Shown: positions 16,963 to 26,331, counted from the first letter of the stretch. The stretch is DNA of 64,000 nucleotides from Candidatus Obscuribacterales bacterium (GCA_019745415.1 JAIETF010000032.1:26876-90875); one strand, 5' to 3'. Numbers and translations: made by a program. The notes: generated by a model not told the origin, from the sequence alone.

Positions 16963-18555
16963 TTAGATGTAGCCTAGATTCTTTTGGGTGCCGGCCGGGG
17001 GCAGTATGCGCAGTCTTCTCTGCGGTTCATCACCCACTGAGCGGCTCGAGAGATTGAATCTTTCCACAAGTTGGTGCTGCAAACGTCTGATATAGGCTTT
17101 TCTTGGCGCTAATTCGGTCGGTTCCAGGCGATCCATAACTCGGTTTATCGCTTGTCTTGCTTCCTCTAGAGCTACTTCTGTTTCGTCGATGTCGCCTTCA
17201 ATATCAACCGAACCGATACTGCTCTCTTCTAGATGCAGTGCTTCTCTCAGAGCTTTTTGAATCTGCGGCAGGTTGTTGCTCTTCACCACATAAACCGGCA
17301 CACCCTGTGCTTCGGCTAAAGAGAAGATTTTGGCACCGGCTCTGGCATAGCTTCTCAGGGCTAAAATGGCGTCGGCTTCATCTATCGCCTTAACCACTTC
17401 CACAGGCAGCTGTAAGGTCTTTACGACCCTTTCCAGAAGACCTTTGCTAACTGCATAAGGATAAACCTTGAGATGAGTCTCTTTCGGTGAAGCCCAGTCG
17501 GATGCAAAAGGCTCCAAGCCCTCCATCATGGTGACAGTTACCGTTGGTTCCGGTTTTTGCACAACGGCAAAGTCGCCGGTCGATTCGTCCCGTTTTCTAA
17601 TTTCTGGATGAATCTGCCAGCCTCGCAAAAGCTGATCAACGGCTTCACCGACATTGCGATGCACTGCCAGGGTTTGTCTGTCTATGATTTCTATGCAGAC
17701 TTCAAATGTTGGTTGGTTGGATCTTTCCAGTACTGTTTTCTGAGTACCGCGACGGCGAGCTTCATCGTCGCCCAGGGTGACTGTTTGGATACCGCCGACC
17801 AGGTCTACTAGGGTGGGGTTTTTGAGTAGATTGTCGAGTGCGTTGCCGTGGGCTGTACCGATTAGCATTACACCGCGTTCCGCGATTGTGCGGGCGGCCT
17901 GAGCTTCTTCTTCAGTACCGATTTCGTCGATAATGATTACTTCGGGGGTATGGTTTTCCACCGCTTCAATCATGGTGGCGTGTTGCACTTCCGGTCTGGG
18001 CACTTGCATGCGTCTGGCCTTCCCTATGGCAGGGTGAGGCACATCACCATCCCCGGCGATTTCATTGCTTGTGTCGATAACAATGACACGTTTGCCTAGC
18101 TCGTCTGAAAGAACCCGGGCCATTTCTCTAAGCTTAGTTGTCTTGCCTACACCGGGCGGTCCCAGAAAGAGTATTGATTTGTTTGACTCCACCAGGTCTC
18201 GAATAACATTGATTGTGCCTGAAATAGCTCTGCCGACTCGGCAAGTTAGTCCGATTATCTTGCCGGCGCGGTTGCGCATGGCTGAGATGCGATGCAAGGT
18301 GCGTTCAATGCCGGCGCGGTTGTCGCCAGAAAATTCACCGACCAAACCAATGGCTGCTTCAAGGTCATCGGCGGTCACCGGTGAGTCTGAAAGGTTGACT
18401 GTATGTCGGTCGAGATAGCGGGCTTCCGGCAGACGGCCGAGGTCGAGCACCACTTCATAAAGTCCGTTTGTATCGTTTTCCAAGGCTCTGCGCAGATTTG
18501 GCGGCAGGATTGCCAGAAAGGAGGAGAGATCATCGGCTGGTGCGACTTGATCCAT
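16963..18555 (-). CDS. Ycf45-like AAA ATPase with R3H domain
   Basis: The start at 18555 is supported by AGGAG six bases upstream; an earlier in-frame ATG at 18606 lacks one. The 530-residue protein has an N-terminal all-helical domain, then a P-loop ATPase like those of the SpoIIIAA/secretion ATPase group. Walker A is 'GPPGVGKTT' and Walker B is 'EVIIIDEIG'. A mid-region of about 130 residues follows, and near the C-terminus an R3H-type single-stranded nucleic acid binding segment ('RRLQHQLVERFNL'). This layout is that of cyanobacterial and plastid Ycf45 proteins, whose function is poorly known, possibly RNA or DNA handling. It is 124 bases downstream of a PLP decarboxylase gene on the same strand, probably in one transcript. 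Confidence 0.87.
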   Translation of the reverse strand: MDQVAPADDLSSFLAILPPNLRRALENDTNGLYEVVLDLGRLPEARYLDRHTVNLSDSPVTADDLEAAIGLVGEFSGDNRAGIERTLHRISAMRNRAGKIIGLTCRVGRAISGTINVIRDLVESNKSILFLGPPGVGKTTKLREMARVLSDELGKRVIVIDTSNEIAGDGDVPHPAIGKARRMQVPRPEVQHATMIEAVENHTPEVIIIDEIGTEEEAQAARTIAERGVMLIGTAHGNALDNLLKNPTLVDLVGGIQTVTLGDDEARRRGTQKTVLERSNQPTFEVCIEIIDRQTLAVHRNVGEAVDQLLRGWQIHPEIRKRDESTGDFAVVQKPEPTVTVTMMEGLEPFASDWASPKETHLKVYPYAVSKGLLERVVKTLQLPVEVVKAIDEADAILALRSYARAGAKIFSLAEAQGVPVYVVKSNNLPQIQKALREALHLEESSIGSVDIEGDIDETEVALEEARQAINRVMDRLEPTELAPRKAYIRRLQHQLVERFNLSSRSVGDEPQRRLRILPPAGTQKNLGYI

Positions 18556-18679
18556 TGGTTTTCTCCTGGAGGGGCGAGTTTCTACATCCGGACATATATT
18601 TTTCACAGGCTGCTCTTCTCAACTTGTACCGGCTTGGCCGTTATTGGGATACAGCAGTAGTAAGAAAAGGATTATACCC

Positions 18680-20131
18680 TCAGCCGACTACTACCAAAAA
18701 CTCATCTAACCGACTTCTCTCCAAAACCTCCTTTGTGATTTCTTGACCAGGTACCAAAATGGGGATTCCAGGTGGACAGGGCGCGCGCAGTTGGGCTGAA
18801 ATTCGCCCCAAGGCCTCACGCCTTGAAACTAAAATCTGCCGACATTGGCTCGCCTGTTGGGGGGTAAGCTTGAATTTGAGAGGGCTGGGGAAGCTAGCCG
18901 TGACATCATTTTGGCCGGCTTCGGCTCGATATTCTTTTAGAGCCTGCACAAGTTTGCCACAATCTTCCACTTCGCTGCCCAAGCCCAGCATGAGCAAAAC
19001 ACCCTTTCCAAAAATTGCTTCGGCATAGATGCCTTTTGCGATTAGATAGTTGAACAAGTGTTGGCTGGAGCCCTCTTTGGGCTTAATCAAAATGTGCGCA
19101 TAGGAACGTTCGTGGACGGTTTTTCGGAAGGACTGCAGATCCTTTAGGGCGTCCTCGTCTGCGGCTAAGACTTCTATCTGGTTGTCCCGCGACAGCCTGA
19201 GCAGATCTCTGTACAAATTGAAAGAGAGTTTCTCGAGTTGTTCAAGAAGCTTTCCCTGAGAAACTAAAGCAAGAGCGGCTTCGATAGAGGCTAAGAGCAG
19301 ATAGCTTGGGCTTGAGCTTGTCACTCTGCTTAATTCTTCTTTGAGCCGGCGCTTTTCAATCGCGCAGCCATAGCCGACATGCAGTAAGCCTGTTTGTGTT
19401 AGGGCGGTTAGCGTCTTGTGCAGAGACTGGGCGACTAAGTCGGCTCCGGCTCTCAGTGCTGGAGATGGCGATAGATGAGAGCCATGTGCTTCATCTACCA
19501 AGAGAGCGTGACCGTGCTCATGCACAATGGCGGCGATTTCCCGCAAATTACTACAGTCGCCTGTGTAGGTTGGAGAGACCACTACGGTTAGGGCTAGCTT
19601 ACCGCTTTTCTCGGCCTCAAAAATGGCTTGCTTTATTGTTTCTGGTTGTACTTGTCTGTAGATTTGCCATTCTTGATCAAAATCTGCTTCATACCAGACC
19701 GGCTTGAGGTTGGTCGTGCTCAGCGCCTGCAAAACCGAGCGATGACAATGCCTGGGTAAAAGAATTGAGTCGCCACTGCCGGCGGTGGCGGCGACGGCGG
19801 CCATGATTGCACCGGTAGCACCTTGTACAGAAAGGAAACTGGCTGCGGCCCCGTAAATTTGAGCAGCGCTTGCTTCGATTCGGGCGATCGGTCCTGCCGG
19901 GTCTGACAATTCGTCCAATCCCGGTAGTTCGGTTAGGTCGAAAGCTGCGTTCAGGGGCATATCTGGGCTGAGTGTGCTCAGCCTACCCTTGTGTCCAGGG
20001 GTGTGAAAAGAAGCAGCTTCAAGGTCTAGGTGTCGACGCATAGCTGCTGCCAGAAAAAGTTTGTTGTCTGATGCCGCGGCCCCAGCTTGAGAGCTTTGTA
20101 AATCGGATAGGCTTTGATGCTGCTCTTCCAA
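18680..20131 (-). CDS. Orn/Lys/Arg decarboxylase family PLP enzyme
   Basis: The 483-residue protein carries the family opening 'SFHTPGHKG', the strand 'LPRHCHRSVLQAL', the cofactor-binding Asp-Glu-Ala-His 'LLVDEAHGSH' and the PLP-lysine motif 'QSLHKTLTALTQ'. It is the size of the short, YaaO-type members, which lack the N-terminal wing domain of the biodegradative enzymes. The reaction is decarboxylation of a basic amino acid to a polyamine precursor; the substrate cannot be told from sequence. The start used is TTG at 20131 without a clear ribosome binding site. The catalytic domain needs only the part after about residue 22, so the true start may be a little downstream. Confidence 0.88.
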   Translation of the reverse strand: MEEQHQSLSDLQSSQAGAAASDNKLFLAAAMRRHLDLEAASFHTPGHKGRLSTLSPDMPLNAAFDLTELPGLDELSDPAGPIARIEASAAQIYGAAASFLSVQGATGAIMAAVAATAGSGDSILLPRHCHRSVLQALSTTNLKPVWYEADFDQEWQIYRQVQPETIKQAIFEAEKSGKLALTVVVSPTYTGDCSNLREIAAIVHEHGHALLVDEAHGSHLSPSPALRAGADLVAQSLHKTLTALTQTGLLHVGYGCAIEKRRLKEELSRVTSSSPSYLLLASIEAALALVSQGKLLEQLEKLSFNLYRDLLRLSRDNQIEVLAADEDALKDLQSFRKTVHERSYAHILIKPKEGSSQHLFNYLIAKGIYAEAIFGKGVLLMLGLGSEVEDCGKLVQALKEYRAEAGQNDVTASFPSPLKFKLTPQQASQCRQILVSRREALGRISAQLRAPCPPGIPILVPGQEITKEVLERSRLDEFLVVVG

Positions 20132-20702
20132 TTGGTTCGGTGTTCAGAGTACTAAACATTATCAGTATATCATGGGAAACTCCCTGGCAAAATCTAGCTT
20201 TCGCTCTCTATAAGCGGGTCTTGCGTATATGCATTGCACGGTCGTCACTTTATATAAGCGGGCGATTATATGTTTGTATCGATACCGCCGCCGCATTTTT
20301 TCAAGAGTTTGGCGATTGCTTTTCTCTTTAGGCTGCTATTCGAGTTGTCATTTGGGCTTGTCTATATGCATCTGCTAGCTGGTTCTTGTCACGTCCTTTT
20401 CACGCTTGTTTGTCGATACTTATAGCCTGGTCGGGATATTCGACCTGATTGCGAGCCGATTGCAAACTGATTGAGTAAAGCCGCTCTAGGGGCGGTTTTT
20501 GTGCTGGCGTTGCCATACTGTCCGGCATCGCTTTGTGCGAGATGCGCTATCAGAGCCGCTCTTATTTAGATGAAACTCTCTCTAAGAAAGTATGCTTTAG
20601 GCTTGCTTGTTCCTTAATAAGGCGGCAAGACTAAAGTGGTCAATATATTTTGTTTTGCTTTGGGGGAAGCACGCAAGATCTAGAAAAGAGAAAGGTCTCA
20701 AA
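20132..20702. other. Spacer with an orphan terminator
   Basis: No gene is supported in these 570 bases. Two copies of TATAAGCGGG lie 44 bases apart (20209-20218 and 20253-20262). A plus-strand terminator follows at 20477-20500, well before the next gene. A short untranslated transcript is possible. Confidence 0.35.
20477..20500 (+). terminator. Orphan plus-strand terminator-like hairpin
   Basis: An 8-bp stem with one G-T pair (AAAGCCGC with GCGGTTTT) and a seven-base loop runs into TTTTT. No coding gene lies upstream on this strand for several hundred bases. Confidence 0.55.
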
Positions 20703-21188
20703 ATGCAGTGTTATACAGTAGAAGTGACTGAAGCTGGTCTCGAGGTAAGGCGCGGAATCGCGTTCGAATGCCACGCCGCATCAGGCTGTGCTTTGGTCAA
20801 GAATCTCGAAACTGTCCATGTTGATGATAGTTTCGCCGAATTGGCCGAACATTCTCTCATCGTGCCTCGTGCCGACTTTGTCAGGCGCGCTTTCGGCAGT
20901 CTCTGGCTCGTGCCCGAGTCGACGCAGCGAAGTGGCGATCACAGAGTGTTGGTTCTCCTGAAAAATGTGCAGATTGCTTCTGTTGGCGCGCTTTCGGTGA
21001 GTTCCGAGGTGTCAGTGTCCGCTGATTGCGCTCTGTTCTCCCTTGCTATCGGTGAAACTGTCTTTTGTAGAGGCGGACGAGGGTTTCTCTGGTCGTTGCG
21101 CTTCTGGCAAGGTGAGTTCATTTTCTGCGACGAGCCCGGTCGAGCGCCCGCCTATTGGAGCGTGGAACCCGGTTTGATTCAAGGCTAA
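20703..21188 (+). CDS. Hypothetical protein, 161 residues
   Basis: The start ATG at 20703 follows AGAAAGG; an in-frame codon 96 bases upstream would add a basic, unlikely stretch. The protein is beta-rich with alternating hydrophobic residues ('VLVLLKNVQIASVGALSVSSEVSVSADCALFSLAIG') and several cysteines, and ends with an aromatic patch ('FLWSLRFWQGEFIF'). There is no signal peptide. I do not recognise the family. A 14-bp perfect inverted repeat follows. Confidence 0.6.
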   Translation: MQCYTVEVTEAGLEVRRGIAFECHAASGCALVKNLETVHVDDSFAELAEHSLIVPRADFVRRAFGSLWLVPESTQRSGDHRVLVLLKNVQIASVGALSVSSEVSVSADCALFSLAIGETVFCRGGRGFLWSLRFWQGEFIFCDEPGRAPAYWSVEPGLIQG

Positions 21189-21196
21189 GCATGAGC

Positions 21197-21243
21197 ATCT
21201 CCGGCAATAGTAATAGCTTTGGCTAGAGGCTATTGCCGGAGAT
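21197..21243 (+). terminator. Long inverted repeat after the 161-residue gene
   Basis: A perfect 14-bp stem (21197-21210 with 21230-21243) closes a 19-base loop that can itself pair. There is no immediate T run; a T-rich stretch starts about ten bases later. It is probably a terminator or processed 3' end. Confidence 0.6.
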
Positions 21244-21353
21244 TCGCTTGGTGATTTATTTGATTGGCTGCCAATCGGTTTGTAATCAGACGGGCGAGGA
21301 AGGATGAGTTTTTTTTGCAAGACTTATTACTAAAGAGTATCATAGAAAAGACT

Positions 21354-21397
21354 AAAAAAAGAAGAGAAGCAACCTTCCGGAAGGGAGGCTGCTTCTC
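21354..21397 (-). terminator. Rho-independent terminator of the minus-strand membrane gene
   Basis: The stem GAGAAGCA...TGCTTCTC (21364-21371 with 21390-21397) extends inward with one mismatch. On the minus strand it runs into TTCTTTTTTT. Confidence 0.9.
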
Positions 21398-21437
21398 AGT
21401 GAATTAGGCTGGGCTTATTCTAGCCTTGGCGCACGGT

Positions 21438-22052
21438 TCAGGCGAAGCGTTCGCAGATAGCGGTGAGCTTCTCGGCGATCTCGCTTTCGTTGCGGCCGGT
21501 CACCTTGCCGCTCATGGTGCGGGTGCCGTTCTGGTCGTTGCGGGGGTTTTCCCAGCTGATGCCGCTGACGCTCTCGAGGCGCGGGCGCAGGCCGTTGTTG
21601 CCCTTGAACTCGCTGCCGCTAAGACCGCGGGTCGTGACCTCGATGCTCTTGCTGTCGTTTTCGCCGACCTGCACCGTCACTTCGACGCGACCGCGCTTGA
21701 AGAACTGCCCTGCGTTGAGAACTGCAGGGGTTCGGGTCTCGGGCTTCTTGCCTGTCGGTGCGGCACTGCGAACCGAACGTTCTTTGCCCAGTTTCACCGG
21801 TGCCACCTGGCGAAGATCCGCACCGCGAGCCATGTGCATGCACTCTTCGGTGAATTGGAACTTGCTGCGGCTGGCGAACCAGGTGATGGCACCGGCGGCA
21901 CAGCCGAAGAGAGCCTCACTGCCTGCCGGCAGGTCGATGCCGAAGTGGTTGGCCGCGAAGAATGCGGCGAAACCAGCAACGACGCCCACGCCGGCGGAAA
22001 GCAGGCTGCGCAGAGAGAGAAGGGTAATGCGTTGACGTTGGCACTTGTCCAT
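21438..22052 (-). CDS. Hypothetical two-helix membrane protein
   Basis: The start at 22052 has GGAG six bases upstream; the ATG just before it is only three bases away. After a basic start come two hydrophobic helices (about residues 15-35 'LLSAGVGVVAGFAAFFAA' and 45-62 'EALFGCAAGAITWFA'). A soluble C-terminal domain follows with a beta-rich stretch ('GRVEVTVQVGENDSKSIEVTTRG') and a final helix ('SEIAEKLTAICERFA'). The family is unknown. Strong C/G-ending codons and its own terminator suggest good expression. Confidence 0.72.
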   Translation of the reverse strand: MDKCQRQRITLLSLRSLLSAGVGVVAGFAAFFAANHFGIDLPAGSEALFGCAAGAITWFASRSKFQFTEECMHMARGADLRQVAPVKLGKERSVRSAAPTGKKPETRTPAVLNAGQFFKRGRVEVTVQVGENDSKSIEVTTRGLSGSEFKGNNGLRPRLESVSGISWENPRNDQNGTRTMSGKVTGRNESEIAEKLTAICERFA

Positions 22053-22419
22053 CATTTGCTCCGAATTGATTTGATGGTGTGCAGATCTTTTCGCACCGAG
22101 CTTATTGCGAGAGGCACAGCAAGCGCAGACATCCTACATAAACCACCGTTGAGGTTGGTTCATGGAAGCGGCTTATGGCTGGTGCTTAGGCTCTAGGCTT
22201 GGATTAGAAGATCTGCGGTGAGAAAGGTAGAAAAACAGACTTAGCCTATTACTTGTTCTTTCTTGCTCATAGAGTAATGAGATTAAGGGGGTTTTAAGGG
22301 TGGTGAGCGCGTCGGGCTAGCTGCTTGCCACGTCAGGCTATTGGGAAGATTACTTGACGCTTGCAAAATGAAAACTGTCTTCGGAAGCTTATTGCCAGGC
22401 TAGCGCAATTTGCGCTATT

Positions 22420-23025
22420 TCAAAGTAAGCCTCTCTGCTTCAGTTCCTTTTGCAAGTGCCCGGGTGACTGGAAGAGAATCGAATCAATCCCTACCGATCT
22501 GGCTGCTTCTACATTGGCCACCAAGTCGTCAATGAAAAGACATTTCTCGGCAGGCTTTCCGGTTTTAGATAGGGTGTGATGATAAATTTCGGTTTGGGGC
22601 TTGGCGAAGCCCACTTCAAAAGAAAGCACCAAGTCTTGGAAATGTCTGCTTACCGCAAATTTTTTTTCTAGGTAGTGCCAGTGCGATTCGTTCGTATTTG
22701 AGAGCAAGTAAAGCGGATATTTGGTTTTCAATTGACTGAGTAAGGCGCTCATTTCGTCGTTTTCTCGGAAAGTGGCATTCCAGAGTTCGTGAAACTGTTC
22801 TTCGCTCAGTTGAACCTCGGTCACTTTCTCTACTTCGGCAAGCAGTCCGATAGTGTCTATGTGTCCGGTTTCATAGCCCAGAGAGGCGATGTGTTTGAGT
22901 ATGGGCTTGAATTGTTCCTGGCTTAGGCTGAAGGCTCTGCAAAAGCCGTTGCATACTTCTTCCCACTCAAAGTCGACAAAGACATGGCCCATGTCAAAAA
23001 TAAGCGCCTCGGTCATCTCGGTCAT
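22420..23025 (-). CDS. HAD-superfamily phosphatase, YihX-like
   Basis: The 201-residue protein has the catalytic Asp motif as 'FDMGHVFVDF'. Gly stands where most HAD enzymes have a second Asp, as in YihX-type sugar phosphatases ('FDLGNV'). The second motif is 'YLLSNTNESHW', the Lys motif is 'GFAKPQTEIY' and the acidic motif is 'CLFIDDLVANVEAA'. The helical cap lies between the first two. Family members dephosphorylate small phosphates such as glucose-1-phosphate; the substrate here is unknown. AGGA lies six bases before the ATG. It is a single gene with mixed codon use. Confidence 0.88.
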   Translation of the reverse strand: MTEMTEALIFDMGHVFVDFEWEEVCNGFCRAFSLSQEQFKPILKHIASLGYETGHIDTIGLLAEVEKVTEVQLSEEQFHELWNATFRENDEMSALLSQLKTKYPLYLLSNTNESHWHYLEKKFAVSRHFQDLVLSFEVGFAKPQTEIYHHTLSKTGKPAEKCLFIDDLVANVEAARSVGIDSILFQSPGHLQKELKQRGLL

Positions 23026-23163
23026 TTTTATTCCTACCCTTTGAGTTGAGGAAACCGCATAGATAATAGCAAAAGGTTGGGGGGCGAGATTCTAATCGCC
23101 GTGACCATATCTTGCCGTTTTCTTTTCGTAGATTGTCAGTAGACAAAGCCGAGCTTAATCCCC

Positions 23164-23244
23164 CGCCGACTAAACGAATAGACTGTTGATACCGCCCACA
23201 GTGTCAACAGTCTATTCCGTTTAGAACGGCAATTTTTGTCGGCG
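23164..23244. repeat. 81-bp near-perfect palindromic element
   Basis: The inner arms (23170-23189 and 23204-23224) pair over about 20 bases with a single bulge around a 14-base loop. A further outer pair CGCCGAC (23164-23170) and GTCGGCG (23238-23244) frames it. It lies upstream of the HAD gene and beyond the protease terminator, so it is not needed as the end of either gene. It could be a small mobile-type palindrome or a regulatory structure. Confidence 0.7.
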
Positions 23245-23337
23245 TCAATGCGTTTTAGTTTGCCGCATTAGCATTGCCTGCAAACACGTGTATGTTGTTG
23301 TGAGTTGTGAAAACTATACGACATAGTAAATTGAGGG

Positions 23338-23399
23338 AAAAAGAGAAGCTCCAGAGTCGACCGGGATGATCCGCTTGGTGAGCGGGTCCCGGTCGACTC
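23338..23399 (-). terminator. Terminator hairpin of the M4-like protease gene
   Basis: A perfect 13-bp stem (23354-23366 with 23387-23399) has an inner 5-bp hairpin. On the minus strand a TTTTT run follows 11 bases after the stem. Confidence 0.75.
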
Positions 23400-23428
23400 C
23401 TTTGCTTCAGCCGGCTAAGACCGAGGTC

Positions 23429-25264
23429 TTAGTCGATGCGACGCCGGCGACGGCTGACCGTGCTGGTGCCGCCCTGCGTGCCTGCCGTGATGCCGCGATT
23501 GTCGAAATTGCTCTCGATGGAAGCGCGATTGACACCGTTCAACAGCTGCTGGTCGGCAGTGATGAGGGTGCGACGCAGGTCGCGGAAGGTGACCCGAGCA
23601 GCGGGGACCAGAGCCAGCGCCATCAGGTAGATGCGCGCGTAGTTCTCCAGAGCCGCTTCCAGGCTGGCGCCGTCGTCGGTGACAGCGCTGCCCGTGGTCA
23701 TGGCTTCCAGCAGGTCGGCCAAGGCGCCGCCGACGATTTCGCCGTCGTCGTGCACCTCGCCGGTCTTGTCGCGCACCGTCTTGCCGTTGCGCTGCTTCCG
23801 GATGCCATCCGGCGGCAGAGCGTAGGCGCCGATGATGCGCGGGTCGGCCTTGATGTCGGCACGGGTGACCGGGTAGCCCATGAGCCCGCCGAACTTGAGG
23901 CGGAAGTAGTAGCTCACGAGCAGCTGTCCGAGGACGTCGCCGGTCGCTTCGTGGATGGCGCCACCTTCGTTGCCGGGCAAGTCCTTGCCGGGCGCCTGAA
24001 TGGTGACGATGCCGTGGCCGTTCTCATGCCAGCTCACGCCCAGGTCGAGGAAGATGTCCTGCACGAGACCGGAACCGATACCGGAACCGATGCCGATGTG
24101 GACCTCCCAGTTCTCCGGGTCGAGGTAGGCGTTGTCGCGCACGCTCGGGTCGTTCATGAAGACCTTGAGCGGCTCGTACTTCGTCTTCATGCCCAGCTTT
24201 TCCATCCAGACCAGCTGGGTGTTCAGGGCGATGTAGGTCATCACCGCCGAGAACTCGTCTTTCTCCTTGCTGACGTCGAAGTTGTAGGTGCCGTCCGCCT
24301 TGGCCTTGACCTCCACCCACTTGCGATTCTTGCGAATCAGCATGACCAGGCGGTGGTTCTTGAGCACCGACGGGTCGGGCAGGTCATCGACGTAGTGGTC
24401 GACCACCTGCTTTCCCACGGCCACCTTGGGGTCGGGAATGCGCAGCAGGGTCTTGGCCGCAATGCGGCTCAGGCCGACCTGCGTACGATTGCTGACCACC
24501 GAGAAGTGCAGCTTCGACTCGTGGTAGAGCACTTCGCCGGTGCGGGCCTTGACCAGCATCATGAGAAGCTGGCGCGGCTCGCAGATGGACAGCTCGACCT
24601 CGTAGACCGGGTCGAAGCGCCCTTCGTGCTCGGACAGGACCAGCTCGGCCTTGGCGGCGCAGGTCTCGAGCGCACCGGTCAGGTCGCGGGCGAACTTCTT
24701 CAGGTCCTTGCCCAACGAGCCGGCCAGCTTGGCGGCGTGCTTCTTGGCGGCGGCGATGGCTTCGTCTTCGCTGATCACCTTGCCCAGCACCTTGCGGGGC
24801 GGGAAGACCTTGATGGTCGAGTTGACCGAGAAGACGTCGCCCTGGTCGTTCATGTGAACACCGACGCTGCCGTTGCGAACGCGCAGCTTGCGACCGCACT
24901 TGAGGGTGATGTACTGCTTGAAGTCGACGCGGTGACCCCAGCCGAACTTCTCGCTGGAACCGGTGTCGAGTTCGATGCCCTCGAGGTCGAGTGCTTCGTG
25001 GAAGGAGCTGGTGCCGAGCATGGCCACAGCATGGGCGCGAGCGTCACCCTGGAAGGTGGAGCCGCTGAAGATGGACTGCTTGGGCGCCGTCAAGTGACGG
25101 ACGTGGCCGGTGCGGTCGTACTCCAGCTCCAGGTCGGGAACGGTGGCGACCAGGCGGTTGATGGCCTTGCCGAGAGCACCGGAGGGCAGACGCGAGACGA
25201 TCTTGCTGCGCTTCGCCGGAGTCGGGCCGAACACGTGATGCAGCTTGTTTTCGATGATTTTCAT
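23429..25264 (-). CDS. Thermolysin-like (M4 family) metallopeptidase
   Basis: The 611-residue protein has an N-terminal FTP/PepSY-type propeptide region ('VPDLELEYDRTGHVRHL', later 'EVELSICEPRQLLMMLVKARTGEVLYHESKLHF'). A catalytic domain follows with the zinc motif HENGH near residue 410 and the third ligand in 'GGAIHEATGDVLG', which matches the M4 Glu-x-x-x-Asp pattern. The last 120 residues are helical, with a basic end (RRRRRID). M4 enzymes are normally secreted, yet no signal peptide is seen at the N-terminus (MKIIENKLHHVFG). It may be cytosolic or exported another way. Codons are strongly C/G-ending. It is a single gene. Confidence 0.87.
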   Translation of the reverse strand: MKIIENKLHHVFGPTPAKRSKIVSRLPSGALGKAINRLVATVPDLELEYDRTGHVRHLTAPKQSIFSGSTFQGDARAHAVAMLGTSSFHEALDLEGIELDTGSSEKFGWGHRVDFKQYITLKCGRKLRVRNGSVGVHMNDQGDVFSVNSTIKVFPPRKVLGKVISEDEAIAAAKKHAAKLAGSLGKDLKKFARDLTGALETCAAKAELVLSEHEGRFDPVYEVELSICEPRQLLMMLVKARTGEVLYHESKLHFSVVSNRTQVGLSRIAAKTLLRIPDPKVAVGKQVVDHYVDDLPDPSVLKNHRLVMLIRKNRKWVEVKAKADGTYNFDVSKEKDEFSAVMTYIALNTQLVWMEKLGMKTKYEPLKVFMNDPSVRDNAYLDPENWEVHIGIGSGIGSGLVQDIFLDLGVSWHENGHGIVTIQAPGKDLPGNEGGAIHEATGDVLGQLLVSYYFRLKFGGLMGYPVTRADIKADPRIIGAYALPPDGIRKQRNGKTVRDKTGEVHDDGEIVGGALADLLEAMTTGSAVTDDGASLEAALENYARIYLMALALVPAARVTFRDLRRTLITADQQLLNGVNRASIESNFDNRGITAGTQGGTSTVSRRRRRID

Positions 25265-26331
25265 AGCGATACCTCGTGATTGTTAGGAACCGTTTCGACG
25301 CAGGCATTTCCTGGTCGCGCGGTTCGGTTTCAGGTTGAGAAAAAAAGCAGGACCAGTCGTCCATGAGGTCTTTCCGACCTTGACTGAACCGCGCTGCACA
25401 ATCTCTTTCTTTGAGCTCGCCTGAAAAGCTCTTTCAAGCCTTGGTCAAGCGTTTTTCTCGACATCCGTCAAACAACTACCAGCGATGAATCCTCTGGCAG
25501 AAAGATATTGACGTCGTGAAGAGATGGTTAGGTCTTAGTTTGGTTGAGCTCTTGGAAAAGAAATTGAAACAGTATGTCTAACGTAGATATAACTATCGCC
25601 CCGACTCAATAGTAGACAGAAAGACAAACCTGAGTTTTAACTAATACAGTTCGCGCAGGCGCGTGAGACATGCGCTTATAGACTTTGATAAGTAGCAGGT
25701 CTGTCTCTATGATTTTTGGCTTGGTGTCTGCTGTTTAGAGCGGAGGGCCGGATATGACGCCTTGCTTGATTAATCGTTTAGCTTCGCTAACGAATTTTCG
25801 AGGGGTTGCTTAGCTCGCGCTAATCTATTGAGCGGTGCTTTTGTTGCTGTCCTGAAAGGCTCAGGCATACTGGTTGTTGCTAGATGTGATAGCTGTTTAA
25901 TCTGTTTTGGGTGGGGGAATTACAGCGGATGTTAGCGCTAGCTAACCTATTGCCATGGCCTTAGATAGGGCGGAAATACAGTCATTAGCTCTTTTTCGGG
26001 GTATCTTAAGTGCCACTAAACAACGCCTGTGTGTGCGTATTGTCTATATTAATTCTGAAATCGACTGAATAAACCCTTGCATCTCTTGATAACTTTCCTC
26101 TAAGTTGCGGGTATCTATATCAACTCGCAACCCAAAAGGTCTCTCAGCTAAGCGTTATCAATCAAACAGTCTGACTCTCACTCATCTAAATCGACTTGCC
26201 TCAGCAAGTTGATGTGATCGTGTCGTGGGAATCACAGAGGCTGGATGAGTGAAGCGCATCTCCGGAGCTGCAGCGTTGTTGATATGGGTCGCCTGTAACA
26301 GATTCCGGAGAAGGAAAAGGAGCTTCTATTT
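25265..26331. other. Long gene-free spacer
   Basis: About 1.07 kb separates divergent genes. It is AT-rich with many stops in all frames. Apart from the ribosome binding site and likely promoter area next to the gene at 26332, I see no open frame, tRNA or clear hairpin. It could hold an undetected small RNA or a long 5' leader. Confidence 0.4.

Noticed and set aside
23366..25279. 637-codon plus-strand frame opposite the M4 protease
   Set aside because: Same codon-bias effect; HExxH, propeptide and ribosome binding site all support the minus strand.
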